Below are positions 18,266-26,743 of a stretch of 64,000 bases of DNA, in pieces. The DNA is from Teredinibacter turnerae (GTDB lineage: Bacteria > Pseudomonadota > Gammaproteobacteria > Pseudomonadales > Cellvibrionaceae): positions 4,216,001 through 4,280,000 of the forward strand of contig NZ_CP149817.1 of the NCBI RefSeq assembly GCF_037935975.1, read 5' to 3'. The position numbers and the translations under genes are program-made. The notes beneath the pieces are model-generated. The model was not told the DNA's origin. It saw nothing but the letters and a program-made list of their open reading frames with translations, and ran no database searches. The first letter of the stretch is position 1. Each line of letters opens with the position of its first letter.

Positions 18266-19906
18266 ATGCAAAAGAAATTATCTGACCTTTTCAGCAATTG
18301 GGACCAATTGAACACCGCCGCCAACGAATGGCAAAACCGCACTCTGGCCGAGGCATTTCAACAGGACACCAACCGTGCCGCTCGCTTTTCGGTTACCGCC
18401 GCAGGCCTGCAATTGGACTATTCCAAAAATCACGTGGACGAAAACACGCTGAGCCAGCTGGTCGCAGCAGCAGAAAAAGCCGACCTGAGTGGCGCCATCA
18501 AGCGGTTAATGCGCGGTGATCATGTCAACAATACTGAAGACCGCCCCGCGCTGCATTCTGCACTGCGCTACCTGGGCGAGGCGAGTACCGAGGAAGAAAA
18601 AGCGGTTGCAGCAACCCTCGATAAGATGGCTGGCCTCATCGAATCTGTCCACAGTGGTGAATGGAAAGGCTACACTGGCGAAAAAATTACCGACGTGGTC
18701 AACATCGGTATCGGCGGCTCAGACCTTGGACCGCGCATGGTCACTAAAGCCCTGACCCCGTTCCACACCGGGCATGTGAATGTTCACTTTGTTGCCAACG
18801 TCGACGGTGCTGAAATTTACGATCTCACCCAGAAACTGAACCCAGCTACCACGCTGTTTTTAGTCGCATCGAAGTCCTTTTCTACGTTGGAAACCCTGGA
18901 AAACTCCCTGACCGCCCGCAAATGGATACTCGACAGCGGTTGTGCACAAGATCAGCTGAAACACCACTTCGTCGCGATTTCATCCAAGGTCGACAAAGCG
19001 GTTGAATTCGGTATCGACGCTGAGAACGTCTACCCCCTGTGGGACTGGGTCGGAGGTCGCTACTCACTCTGGTCTGCGATCGGTATGCCCATCGCATTTG
19101 CAGTGGGAATGGAAAACTTTAATAAACTGCGCGCTGGTGCAGGCGCAATGGATCAGCACTTTGCCACCGCGCCGCTGGATAAAAACATCCCTGTGCTCAT
19201 GGGCCTGTTGATGTTCTGGTACAGCAATTTCCTCGGCACTGACACACAAGCCATTTTGCCCTACGCCTACCACCTGCAGCTGCTGCCGGCTTATCTGCAA
19301 CAGTTGGAAATGGAAAGTAATGGCAAAAGCGTTACCCGCGACGGCGCGAAAGTCGATTACCAAACCGGATCTATCGTGTGGGGTACAGAGGGCACTAACG
19401 GGCAGCATTCGTTCCACCAGTTGCTGCATCAGGGAACCACGATGGTTCCAATCGACTTTATCGCGACCCTGCAAGCGCACCACCCAATTGCGCACCAGCA
19501 CAAATACCTGTTTGCCAATTGTGTTGCACAGAGCCAGGCATTGATGACCGGGCGCGACCTCGCCACCACGGAAGCCGAGTTGCGCGCAGCTGGCGTAAGC
19601 GAAGAAGAAATCGCCTCGCTAGCGCCGCACAAGGTACATCCCGGTAACCGCCCCAGCAACGTCATTTTGATGGACAAGCTGACCCCGGAAACACTGGGTG
19701 CACTGATTGCGGCCTATGAGCACAAGGTTTATACCCTGGGCGTGCTGTGGAATATCAACTCGTACGATCAATGGGGCGTGGAACTTGGCAAGCTGCTGGG
19801 CACCCACATTGCCAACGCGATCACGACCACCGATATTCCCGGCGATTGGGATTCGTCGACCCAGACTCTGGTACGCAAATTTAACGAGGCAAATAAATCG
19901 CTCTAA
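18266..19906 (+). CDS. pgi: Glucose-6-phosphate isomerase
   Basis: Interconverts glucose 6-phosphate and fructose 6-phosphate. 546 residues from the ATG at 18266, which has GAGAG at a suitable distance; an upstream in-frame ATG at 18236 would add ten non-family residues. Motifs VNIGIGGSDLGPRM, ESNGKSVTRDG (catalytic Glu), GTNGQHSFHQLLHQGT (catalytic His) and HKVHPGNRPSN are all present, as in the E. coli enzyme. It follows ispB by 40 bases and may be co-transcribed with it. Confidence 0.97.
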   Translation: MQKKLSDLFSNWDQLNTAANEWQNRTLAEAFQQDTNRAARFSVTAAGLQLDYSKNHVDENTLSQLVAAAEKADLSGAIKRLMRGDHVNNTEDRPALHSALRYLGEASTEEEKAVAATLDKMAGLIESVHSGEWKGYTGEKITDVVNIGIGGSDLGPRMVTKALTPFHTGHVNVHFVANVDGAEIYDLTQKLNPATTLFLVASKSFSTLETLENSLTARKWILDSGCAQDQLKHHFVAISSKVDKAVEFGIDAENVYPLWDWVGGRYSLWSAIGMPIAFAVGMENFNKLRAGAGAMDQHFATAPLDKNIPVLMGLLMFWYSNFLGTDTQAILPYAYHLQLLPAYLQQLEMESNGKSVTRDGAKVDYQTGSIVWGTEGTNGQHSFHQLLHQGTTMVPIDFIATLQAHHPIAHQHKYLFANCVAQSQALMTGRDLATTEAELRAAGVSEEEIASLAPHKVHPGNRPSNVILMDKLTPETLGALIAAYEHKVYTLGVLWNINSYDQWGVELGKLLGTHIANAITTTDIPGDWDSSTQTLVRKFNEANKSL

Positions 19907-19932
19907 TTTGCACCATCGAAGTGTAGCTGTGC

Positions 19933-19962
19933 AAAAAGCGTGACCTCGGTCGCGCTTTTTTT
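19933..19962 (+). terminator. Intrinsic terminator of pgi
   Basis: Stem AAAGCGTGACC/GGTCGCGCTTT with one T-G pair and a T-run. Confidence 0.88.
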
Positions 19963-20022
19963 ATACACTCGAAGAACCTTTTCCCCGCGGGACTAGTCAA
20001 AACCTCGAGCTCCAAGATTAAC

Positions 20023-20063
20023 TTGGGGCAGCCCCCAACGACCCAGTTCCAGAGGAGGAACTG
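20023..20063 (+). promoter_or_regulatory. Two leader hairpins ahead of the bufferin operon
   Basis: TTGGGG/CCCCAA (20023-20028 with 20033-20038) and CAGTTCC/GGAACTG (20044-20050 with 20057-20063). The second stands 8 bases before the AGGAG of the first gene, close enough to influence ribosome access. No convincing sigma-70 hexamers are seen upstream; related operons are often under ECF sigma factors. Confidence 0.5.
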
Positions 20064-20082
20064 ACCTTCGCAGGAGTTTGTA

Positions 20083-20361
20083 ATGAAAAATATGAATAAA
20101 TCCGTTGTAATTTCCAGCGCAATCGCCGCTGGCGTGATGATGGCGACAGCAGGAACCGGCGCACATGCAGCTAAGCCCACGATGGAAAAGTGCTACGGTA
20201 TTGTCAAAGCGGGTAAAAACGACTGTGCTATTGCCAGCCAGGGAACGAGCTGTGCAGGACAGGCCAAAAAAGACTCTATCGGCGACGCCTGGATTTATGT
20301 CCCCAAAGGCAAATGCGACGCGATTGTCGGCGGTAGCTTAACCCCCAAAAAAGACAAGTAA
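20083..20361 (+). CDS. bufA1: Bufferin-type precursor peptide BufA1 (DUF2282)
   Basis: 92-residue secreted peptide. The signal peptide (residues 1 to about 30, with a [13 protein letters not shown] core) directs it to the periplasm; the mature part carries four cysteines, C37, C48, C57 and C78, in the DUF2282 pattern (MEKCYG, KNDC, GTSC, PKGKC). In the bufferin family, MNIO enzymes modify such cysteines and the product binds copper. ATG at 20083 follows AGGAG with a 6-base spacing. First gene of the bufA-bufB-bufC-doxX operon. The specific modification and metal here are by family inference. Confidence 0.88.
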   Translation: MKNMNKSVVISSAIAAGVMMATAGTGAHAAKPTMEKCYGIVKAGKNDCAIASQGTSCAGQAKKDSIGDAWIYVPKGKCDAIVGGSLTPKKDK

Positions 20362-20370
20362 CCCGAGCAT

Positions 20371-20399
20371 CGGCCCCGCGGCCCAGTCTGGCGGGGCCG
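20371..20399 (+). other. Strong GC hairpin between bufA and bufB
   Basis: Perfect 9-bp stem CGGCCCCGC/GCGGGGCCG with an 11-base loop and no T-tract. It is placed right after the precursor gene and 13 bases before the enzyme gene; it could hold the precursor mRNA level above that of the enzyme by partial termination or 3'-end protection. Confidence 0.7.
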
Positions 20400-20412
20400 G
20401 TCGACCACCAGT

Positions 20413-21258
20413 ATGACCGCCAACCTCCCCCGCCGCGCAGGCATTGGACTTAAACCCGTCCACTATCACGAAATCCTGGATCACCGGCCAGACATCGGCT
20501 GGTTCGAGATTCACCCGGAAAATTACCTCTGCGATGGTGGACCGCCGCACCGTTACCTGGAAGCGATAGCGGCACACTACCCGATTTCCTTTCACGGTGT
20601 AGGCATGTCGCTTGGCAGTGCGGAGGGCGTATGCAACACGCATTTGAAAGCGATTCGCCAGTTGTGTGATCGATATCAACCGGCCCAGTTTTCGGAACAC
20701 CTCGCCTGGAGCAGGAACGACAGCCGTTTTTTGAACGACCTGCTACCCCTACCCTACACGATCGAATCGCTTGACGTTGTGAGCTCGAATATACAGCAGG
20801 TTCAGGACACCTTACAGCGGCAGGTTTTTATAGAGAACCCATCAAGCTACATCGATTTTAAACAGTCAGATTACAGCGAACCCGAATTTCTAAACCGCCT
20901 TGCCAGACAAACAGGGTGTGGTTTACTCCTCGACATCAACAATATCTACGTTTCAGCCTGTAACAATGGTTTCGACCCTTACCGCTATATCGACTCAGTA
21001 GACTTGGCCTGCGTGGGCGAAATTCACCTGGCAGGTCACCGTATTGAATCCCTGCCGAACGGACAAAAACTGCGCCTGGACGACCACGGTTCGGAGATCT
21101 GTAAGCCTGTGTGGCAGCTCTACAAACACGCGAACACCAAATTGGCGGCTCACCTTCCCGTATTAATCGAGTGGGACAACAACATTCCCTCGCTTGCGAC
21201 ACTTATAGCTGAGGCCGCTGAAGCCGACCGCATACAACAGGAATATTGCAAGACGTGA
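20413..21258 (+). CDS. bufB: MNIO-family oxidative enzyme BufB (DUF692)
   Basis: 281-residue TIM-barrel enzyme of the DUF692 multinuclear non-heme iron family, which modifies cysteines of the partner peptide with O2. Visible conserved blocks include HYHEIL, WFEIHPENYL, GVGMSLGS, EHLAW, IENPSSYI, LLDINNIYVSA, EIHLAGH, DDHGSE and LIEWDNNIPS, supplying the His/Glu/Asp metal ligands. It is cytosolic and requires the precursor before export. It overlaps the next gene by 4 bases (GTGA). Confidence 0.9.
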   Translation: MTANLPRRAGIGLKPVHYHEILDHRPDIGWFEIHPENYLCDGGPPHRYLEAIAAHYPISFHGVGMSLGSAEGVCNTHLKAIRQLCDRYQPAQFSEHLAWSRNDSRFLNDLLPLPYTIESLDVVSSNIQQVQDTLQRQVFIENPSSYIDFKQSDYSEPEFLNRLARQTGCGLLLDINNIYVSACNNGFDPYRYIDSVDLACVGEIHLAGHRIESLPNGQKLRLDDHGSEICKPVWQLYKHANTKLAAHLPVLIEWDNNIPSLATLIAEAAEADRIQQEYCKT

Positions 21259-22037
21259 CGCTGCAGGAATTTCAGAAGCAATTCACCGCCCAAGTCCTCG
21301 AAAATAATCATGCATTTGGTGTCGAAAGCGCACTGTCTGATTATCCTCGAGAAGAATTCGAGGCTCGCTTGGCAATCTACAGGAACAACGTGTTTCGCGG
21401 CCTTATCGACACCCTCGGCTCGCACTTTCCCGCAACGAAAAACCTGGTGGGAGACACCTACTTTGACAGTATAGGAAAAGCCTATCTGGAAAAAAACCCT
21501 CCTCAAAGCGCTGCCAGCACAGCATTCGGCGAAACCTTTCCGGACTTTATAAATGCATTTCCGCCCCTTGAGACCTTGCCCTATTTAACCGATGTTGCAC
21601 GCCTGGATTGGGCCTACCACAGTGCTTACCACGCTCGAGAAGCGGTAGCACTCGAACCCACCGCATTTCAATTGATTCATCCGGATGCGCTAGGCAAAGC
21701 CAAATTTGAACTTCATCCCAGCTGTAGAATGGTTCAATCAGATTACGCGGTCTTCACCCTGTGGGAGTTTGCGCGGGATTCAGTAAAAAAGACACTCGAA
21801 GACGACATTGAGCAAGCACAAGCCGCCCTCGTTCTGCGGCCAGACGCAGAAGTGAATGTGTACCATTTAACCGCAGGTCTCACGGCATTTTTTGACCGCT
21901 TGATTGGCGGGGCGGCGCTTTCTCAGGCGCTGACTGCTGGCATCGACCAAAGTGACGAATTTAACCCGAGCGAGGCAGTAGCATTTTTTGTAAACTCGCG
22001 TATTGTTCACCGCATTGACGAGCCAACTCACTTATGA
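21255..22037 (+). CDS. bufC: BufC-like partner protein (DUF2063, putative DNA-binding-domain family)
   Basis: 260-residue protein of the DUF2063 family, found with DUF692 enzymes and thought to help recognise or hold the precursor peptide. The N-terminal LQEFQKQFTAQVL and IYRNNVFRGLIDTLGSHFP blocks are typical, and a second domain with a winged-helix-like fold (about 150-260) follows. The GTG at 21255 gives a 4-base overlap with bufB; a TTG at 21246 is the alternative. Its stop overlaps the start of the doxX gene, so all three are translationally coupled. DNA binding is not supported by anything visible. Confidence 0.82.
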   Translation: MTLQEFQKQFTAQVLENNHAFGVESALSDYPREEFEARLAIYRNNVFRGLIDTLGSHFPATKNLVGDTYFDSIGKAYLEKNPPQSAASTAFGETFPDFINAFPPLETLPYLTDVARLDWAYHSAYHAREAVALEPTAFQLIHPDALGKAKFELHPSCRMVQSDYAVFTLWEFARDSVKKTLEDDIEQAQAALVLRPDAEVNVYHLTAGLTAFFDRLIGGAALSQALTAGIDQSDEFNPSEAVAFFVNSRIVHRIDEPTHL

Positions 22038-22495
22038 ATATTTTTCTACTCACAGATCGCTACGCCAAAAAGTTAGCTGACGTCATTCCCGAGGCGGTAC
22101 TGCAACTGGCAGCACGCGTATCCATGTTTATGGTGTTCTGGTTTTCGGCACAAACCAAACTTGCAGGAAGCGAAGTACTCGGGCAAAAGTGGATGTTTTG
22201 GAATTTATCCAGTAGCACATTTGCGCTGTTTGAGTACGACTACGCGATTCCTTTACTGCCCCCTGTTATCGCGGCCTATCTAGCAACAATTAGCGAGTTT
22301 TTCTTTTCTCTTTTTATATTGTGCGGCTTGCTAACCAGACTTAGCGCCCTGGCTCTTCTGATAATCACATTGGTTATCCAAATCTTCGTTTACCCTTCGT
22401 CCTGGCCGCAACATTTACTGTGGGGTACCGCATTACTGTATTTGCTCAGCGCGGGCGCCGGCGCTGTTTCTGTAGATCGATTAATTGGGCGATAG
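22034..22495 (+). CDS. DoxX-family inner-membrane protein
   Basis: 153 residues with about four membrane helices and the DoxX-type start (AARVSMFMVFWFSAQTKL, GLLTRLSALAL). DoxX proteins are frequent companions of DUF692/DUF2282 operons, and redox or metal-handling roles are proposed for the family. Its ATG overlaps the bufC stop (ATGA). It is the last gene of the operon and is followed by the shared terminator at 22620-22670. Confidence 0.82.
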   Translation: MNIFLLTDRYAKKLADVIPEAVLQLAARVSMFMVFWFSAQTKLAGSEVLGQKWMFWNLSSSTFALFEYDYAIPLLPPVIAAYLATISEFFFSLFILCGLLTRLSALALLIITLVIQIFVYPSSWPQHLLWGTALLYLLSAGAGAVSVDRLIGR

Positions 22496-22619
22496 ATTAG
22501 TAGAATATGCCAACGCAGAATGCCTGTTTCCAGCGCTTGCAATTTCCGCAGCCGCAGACAGGCTTCGTTCAGCCTAACGAGTCGACGAAGTGAAAACGTT
22601 TAGCGAATTAGCCCCTGTA

Positions 22620-22670
22620 CTCAAGACACAAAAAAAGCCGGTAAATTACCGGCTTTTTTTGTGTCTTGAG
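22620..22670. terminator. 51-bp perfect palindrome, bidirectional terminator
   Basis: A 25-base arm, one central A, and the exact complementary 25-base arm. The inner part is GCCGGTAA/TTACCGGC with A7 and T7 tracts (a bidirectional intrinsic terminator); the pairing continues nine bases beyond the tracts (CTCAAGACAC and GTGTCTTGAG). It lies between the convergent bufferin operon and the outer-membrane barrel gene. Confidence 0.95.
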
Positions 22671-22682
22671 TTCCCGCAGATT

Positions 22683-23297
22683 TTAAAAAACATAACCCGT
22701 ACTAATTTGTGCGCTACTCTCAACATCTCCAGTCAAATAACTCTGGTAACTTAACGCGATCATCCAATGCTCCCAGGGTGTAAACCTGAGGCGTGGCGCA
22801 ACGAAAAGGCCGGAATCTATCTCAATATCCTCAGAATAACAGTCAGAACAATAACTGATGGACCGCTCCGAAGAAAGCACCATCTCATAACCCGCGAGAA
22901 GATCCAGACTCACCGTTGGCGCGAGGTCAACACCGTACCCCAACTCGCCGTATAAGTTATACGCGGTTGCTGATGAACTGGAATTGCGCTCGTTACCACC
23001 CCAACTTGATTCAGTCAGCTGCTCAAAGGCCTCATTGTCCGAGTAATCGTATAAAGAGATACCTGCGCCAACAATCAAATTGCTTCGGTAACGTCCTTCC
23101 CAGCCCGCCACTACGTACAATGCAGAGTCGTCTACGCCTTCTCGAGCAGCTACCTCGCTGTCAAAAGATACCTGGCCAATAGACAACAGCACGCCATTTT
23201 CTTTTAAATAGCTCTCGTTCGGCGCTGCCAGAGCCTCATCTGCGTGAAGTGAATTCGCCGCAACCAGCAGCGCAATGAAACTCAACGTCTTTGTCAT
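22683..23297 (-). CDS. Small outer-membrane beta-barrel protein, function unknown
   Basis: 204 residues with a signal peptide (LSFIALLVAANSLHA, cut near 19). The rest is made of alternating strands (LIVGAGISLYDY, TVSLDLLAGYEM, HWMIALSYQSYL) and ends in YVF with a C-terminal Phe, the usual BAM recognition end; this is a likely eight-stranded barrel of the OmpW/OprF-N-like size class. A CSDC pair in a loop may form a disulfide or bind metal. It converges on the bufferin operon, but no functional link is shown. GGAG lies before the ATG. Confidence 0.65.
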   Translation of the reverse strand: MTKTLSFIALLVAANSLHADEALAAPNESYLKENGVLLSIGQVSFDSEVAAREGVDDSALYVVAGWEGRYRSNLIVGAGISLYDYSDNEAFEQLTESSWGGNERNSSSSATAYNLYGELGYGVDLAPTVSLDLLAGYEMVLSSERSISYCSDCYSEDIEIDSGLFVAPRLRFTPWEHWMIALSYQSYLTGDVESSAQISTGYVF

Positions 23298-23396
23298 AAC
23301 ACATCTCCATGGACTTCCGTTTCAATAAGCGCCCCGGTACGAAGCGCTACTATTAACCCGGCGATTAAACAGATGATCCTATCTATTGAATCGCGC

Positions 23397-23444
23397 CCCT
23401 TGAAATACTGACGAAAATGTGTGAGTTTTCTGGTATTTCAAGGG
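23397..23444. repeat. 12-bp inverted repeat with 24-base spacer
   Basis: CCCTTGAAATAC pairs exactly with GTATTTCAAGGG. Lies about 100-150 bases upstream of the barrel gene start, so it could be a regulator-binding site or a folded RNA element. Confidence 0.85.
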
Positions 23445-23539
23445 TTTACATTGCCCATCGGGCAATGGCGGTGCTTCCCTGCCCCGCCTATTAACTTCGC
23501 AATTTTCGTTGCCAAGTTAATAAATCAAGAGAGGGAATC

Positions 23540-23569
23540 ATGCCGATTCTATTATCAAAAATCTACTAA
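23540..23569 (+). other. Possible nine-codon leader peptide ORF
   Basis: ATG to TAA encoding MPILLSKIY, with GAGAGGGA a few bases upstream. No regulated gene follows on the plus strand, so this may be chance. Confidence 0.2.
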
Positions 23570-23655
23570 GCTGCAAATGATTTAAGTAACGCTTTGTAAC
23601 GGGTCAGCACAAGAAATATGGAACATGTTTTACAGCCCTGGCAAGCGAAAAAAGC

Positions 23656-25023
23656 TTAGCTTGTAGCATCAAACTCTTTGACGAAATCCAACAGTTCGCG
23701 CGTTTTTAATTCCATCAGCGCAGTGTCTGCACGGCTTTCAACATTCAGGCGCAACACGGGTTCGGTGCTGGACATACGAATATTCAAACGCCATTCAGAA
23801 AAGCTCATCGATAGGCCATCGGTCTTTTCGACAGCCAACGCACTCGATGCATAATGCTTTTCAATGCTATCAATGATTTTGCGCGGATCGTTTACCGTGT
23901 TATTTATCTCACCGCTACACGGGTATTTCGCCATGCGGTCTGCCACCAGTTCCGACAGCGATTTTCCTGTTACACAGAGCAACTCTGTAACTAACAGCCA
24001 CGGGATAGAGCCATTATCGCAATACGCGAAGTCTCGGAAATAATGGTGTGCACTCATTTCACCACCATATACCGCGTCCTCAGCACGCATCTTCTCTTTG
24101 ATAAAAGCGTGGCCGGTTTTACTCATGACCGGACGCCCACCACCGGCTTGCACAATATCGATCGTGTTCCAGGTTAAGCGCGGATCATGAACAATTTTCG
24201 CACCGGGGTATTTCTGAATAAACGCTTCAGCTAACAGGCCAACGACATAGTAGCCTTCAATAAAGTTGCCCTTTTCATCAAAGAAAAAGCAGCGATCGAA
24301 GTCGCCATCCCAGGCAATACCCAAATCTGCGCCGGATTCTTTTACAGCAGTAATGGTTGCGTCGCGGCGTTCCGGTAACAGAGGGTTCGGAATTCCATTT
24401 GGGAAGGCGCCATCAGGCTGGTGGTGAACTTTAATAAATTCAAACGGCAGATGTGGCTCTAGCGCATCAACTACAGCACCTGCACCACCATTACCTGCGT
24501 TGCACACGATTTTCATCGGTTTTAATTGCTTGGTATCCACATACTCCAACAAATGGGAGACATAGACCTCACGTAGATTGCGATGTTCGACTTGCCCTTT
24601 GCGAGTGGCATCCTTGAACTCGCCAGCTTCAGCCATTGCCTTAATATCATTCAGCCCAGTATCGCCGGATATCGGTTTTGAGTTTTCCCGGACCAACTTC
24701 ATGCCGTTGTAGTCCATTGGATTGTGACTGGCAGTTACGCAAATACCGCCATCCGCGTTCAGATGAAATGTCCCAAAATATACCTCCTCGGTGCCCACCT
24801 GGCCAATGTGTATAACATCGCAGCCGGCGTCCGTAATACCGCGCACCAACGCATCGGTTAAGGTTGCGCTAGTCAATCGAATATCGTGCCCCACAACGAC
24901 TTTACTCGCGTCCAGGTAGTCGGCGTAGGCGCGACCGACTCGATAGGCAACATCCTCATTTAGCTCCTCAGGCACCCGACCACGAATGTCGTATGCCTTG
25001 AAGCAGGTGATATCAATTTTCAT
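23656..25023 (-). CDS. cpsG: Phosphomannomutase/phosphoglucomutase, CpsG/ManB type
   Basis: Interconverts hexose 1- and 6-phosphates for GDP-mannose or polysaccharide precursor synthesis. 455 residues from [20 protein letters not shown]. Active-site phosphoserine loop [11 protein letters not shown], metal loop DGDFDRC, sugar-binding GEMSAHHYF, and phosphate-binding [10 protein letters not shown] are present. The chosen ATG is the family start; an upstream ATG would add 18 unrelated residues. Closely followed upstream by galU (110 bases), so the two probably supply nucleotide sugars together. Confidence 0.93.
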   Translation of the reverse strand: MKIDITCFKAYDIRGRVPEELNEDVAYRVGRAYADYLDASKVVVGHDIRLTSATLTDALVRGITDAGCDVIHIGQVGTEEVYFGTFHLNADGGICVTASHNPMDYNGMKLVRENSKPISGDTGLNDIKAMAEAGEFKDATRKGQVEHRNLREVYVSHLLEYVDTKQLKPMKIVCNAGNGGAGAVVDALEPHLPFEFIKVHHQPDGAFPNGIPNPLLPERRDATITAVKESGADLGIAWDGDFDRCFFFDEKGNFIEGYYVVGLLAEAFIQKYPGAKIVHDPRLTWNTIDIVQAGGGRPVMSKTGHAFIKEKMRAEDAVYGGEMSAHHYFRDFAYCDNGSIPWLLVTELLCVTGKSLSELVADRMAKYPCSGEINNTVNDPRKIIDSIEKHYASSALAVEKTDGLSMSFSEWRLNIRMSSTEPVLRLNVESRADTALMELKTRELLDFVKEFDATS

Positions 25024-25133
25024 CAACAAAAGGTCCCAATAATAAACCGCCGTGTGTGCGGCGGTTTCCGTGAGCAAGGGTAGTCACCCCGAATCACACG
25101 AAAACGTGCGCCAGGGTGATAAATGTGGCGGGA

Positions 25134-25967
25134 TTATTCCTGGCTATAAACGTTCTCGTACACGAAGTTAGTCGCATCAACAAAGCCTGCAACACTACCA
25201 CAGTCGAAACGGCGACCTTTAAATTTGTACGCAAGAACGCAGCCGTTTTTGGCCTGGGTCATGAGTGCGTCAGTCAATTGCACTTCGTCGTTTTTACCAG
25301 GAGGTGTATTTTCGATAATTTCGAAAATATCCGGGGTGAGAATGTAACGGCCGATAATCGCCAAATTACTTGGCGCGTCTTCGGGGGCAGGTTTCTCGAC
25401 CATTTCATTAACCTGATAAATATTATCCTTGATCGGGTTGCCAGCAATAACACCAAATTTGCTGATTTGGTCCTGCGGAACTTCTTGAACGGCTACAATG
25501 CTGCAACGAAACTGGTTAAACAGTTTTACCATTTGCGTCAAAACGCCTTCACCATCTTCATCGGCAACACACAAATCGTCGGAAAGCACAACACCGAAGG
25601 GTTGGTTGCCGATCAAACGACGCCCATTGAGAATGGCATCACCCAAACCGCGCATTTCGCTCTGACGGGTAAAAGAGAAAGACCCCTTGGCAATAACCTC
25701 GCGAATCGAGGTGAGGTACTGCTCTTTGCTGGAACCAGCAATTTGATGCTCCAGCTCGTAACTCACGTCAAAATGGTCCGCAATAGCACGTTTGCCACGG
25801 CCAGTGACGAATCCGATTTCGTGCAAGCCTGCCTCGAGCGACTCTTCAACACCATACTGCACCAGTGGCTTATTGACGATAGGCAGCATTTCTTTGGGCA
25901 TTGACTTAGTAGCTGGCAGAAATCGGGTTCCATACCCTGCGACCGGGAATAAACACTTGCTGATCAT
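25134..25967 (-). CDS. galU: UTP-glucose-1-phosphate uridylyltransferase
   Basis: Forms UDP-glucose from UTP and glucose 1-phosphate. 277 residues starting MISKCLFPVAGYGTRFLPAT, the nucleotide-binding loop of GalU; KSMPKEMLP, LSDDLCVAD and the EKPAPEDAPSN block are also present. The ATG at 25967 has AAGGTG 9 bases upstream; an upstream in-frame ATG would add 34 residues that look non-coding. Transcription probably continues into cpsG. Confidence 0.95.
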   Translation of the reverse strand: MISKCLFPVAGYGTRFLPATKSMPKEMLPIVNKPLVQYGVEESLEAGLHEIGFVTGRGKRAIADHFDVSYELEHQIAGSSKEQYLTSIREVIAKGSFSFTRQSEMRGLGDAILNGRRLIGNQPFGVVLSDDLCVADEDGEGVLTQMVKLFNQFRCSIVAVQEVPQDQISKFGVIAGNPIKDNIYQVNEMVEKPAPEDAPSNLAIIGRYILTPDIFEIIENTPPGKNDEVQLTDALMTQAKNGCVLAYKFKGRRFDCGSVAGFVDATNFVYENVYSQE

Positions 25968-26107
25968 AATTAACGACACCTTGTTATCTATTGGAAAGGA
26001 AAAGGGGTTAAGATCCTTTAAGAACCTGCGATTCTTATAGGCACGAAATATACCACAATTGAATGGCACTTTTTTTTACAGCCATCCCGTTTTAATAACA
26101 GCTACAC

Positions 26108-26135
26108 TGGACAAGCGGTACCCAACGGGTAGAAT
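26108..26135 (+). promoter_or_regulatory. Sigma-70 promoter of fabA
   Basis: TGGACA (26108-26113), 16-base spacer, TAGAAT (26130-26135), 50 bases before the fabA start. Confidence 0.7.
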
Positions 26136-26147
26136 GGCGCCTTTTTC

Positions 26148-26165
26148 AGAGGAAATCCTCTTTTT
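26148..26165 (+). promoter_or_regulatory. Attenuator-like hairpin in the fabA leader
   Basis: AGAGG/CCTCT stem with a 4-base loop followed by a run of T, just downstream of the promoter and 20 bases before the ATG. Short stem, so weak. Confidence 0.4.
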
Positions 26166-26185
26166 AGCCAGGAAGTTTTCAACTT

Positions 26186-26710
26186 ATGCAAGATTTCGTT
26201 CCAAACTCATCCTACACTCGCGAAGAGCTCATTGCCTGCGGCAACGGCGAATTGTTTGGCCCTGGCAATGCGCAGCTCCCTGTGCCAAATATGCTGATGC
26301 TCGACCGTATCGCCCACATTAGCACGACTGGCGGCGAATACGGCAAAGGCGAAATCATCGCTGAGTTAGATATTCACAAAGACCTGTGGTTTTTTGGCTG
26401 CCACTTCCCTGGCGACCCAGTTATGCCGGGCTGTCTGGGCCTGGATGCCATGTGGCAGCTGGTAGGCTTTTTCCTGGCCTGGAAAGGCAACCCCGGTCGC
26501 GGGCGAGCACTGGGTTCTGGCGAAGTGAAGTTTACTGGCCAGATTCTGCCAACCGCCAAACAAGTGACTTATCACATCCATCTAAAACGTGTTATCGAAC
26601 GTAAATTGATCATGGGTATCGCCGATGGTCGTGTCGCTGTAGACGGCAAAGAAATTTACTTCGCTAAAGATCTTCGTGTCGGATTATTTAGCAATACTGA
26701 CACCTTTTAA
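26186..26710 (+). CDS. fabA: 3-hydroxydecanoyl-ACP dehydratase/isomerase
   Basis: Dehydrates beta-hydroxydecanoyl-ACP and isomerises the 2-trans bond to 3-cis, the branch point to unsaturated fatty acids. 174 residues; catalytic His and Asp are in [21 protein letters not shown] (H about 71, D about 85). Pairs with fabB 84 bases downstream, the classic anaerobic unsaturated fatty acid pathway of gammaproteobacteria. fabV at the left edge supplies the enoyl reductase step. Confidence 0.98.
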   Translation: MQDFVPNSSYTREELIACGNGELFGPGNAQLPVPNMLMLDRIAHISTTGGEYGKGEIIAELDIHKDLWFFGCHFPGDPVMPGCLGLDAMWQLVGFFLAWKGNPGRGRALGSGEVKFTGQILPTAKQVTYHIHLKRVIERKLIMGIADGRVAVDGKEIYFAKDLRVGLFSNTDTF

Positions 26711-26743
26711 GAAAACCAACCTCATCTCGGATACAATGCAAGT

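Larger units (their letters stand above)
23298..23655. other. Intergenic region with nested inverted repeats
   Basis: 358 bases between two minus-strand genes. It contains a 12-bp perfect inverted repeat (23397-23408 with 23433-23444, spacer 24), an 8-bp hairpin CATTGCCC/GGGCAATG (23449-23467), and a nine-codon open frame with a good ribosome binding site (23540-23569). The 5' part presumably contains the promoter of the barrel gene. Nothing in the remaining stretch could be identified. Confidence 0.6.

Noticed and set aside
25116-25904. 262-codon open frame opposite galU
   Set aside because: It is antisense to a clear galU gene and looks like its codon shadow, with no recognisable motif.
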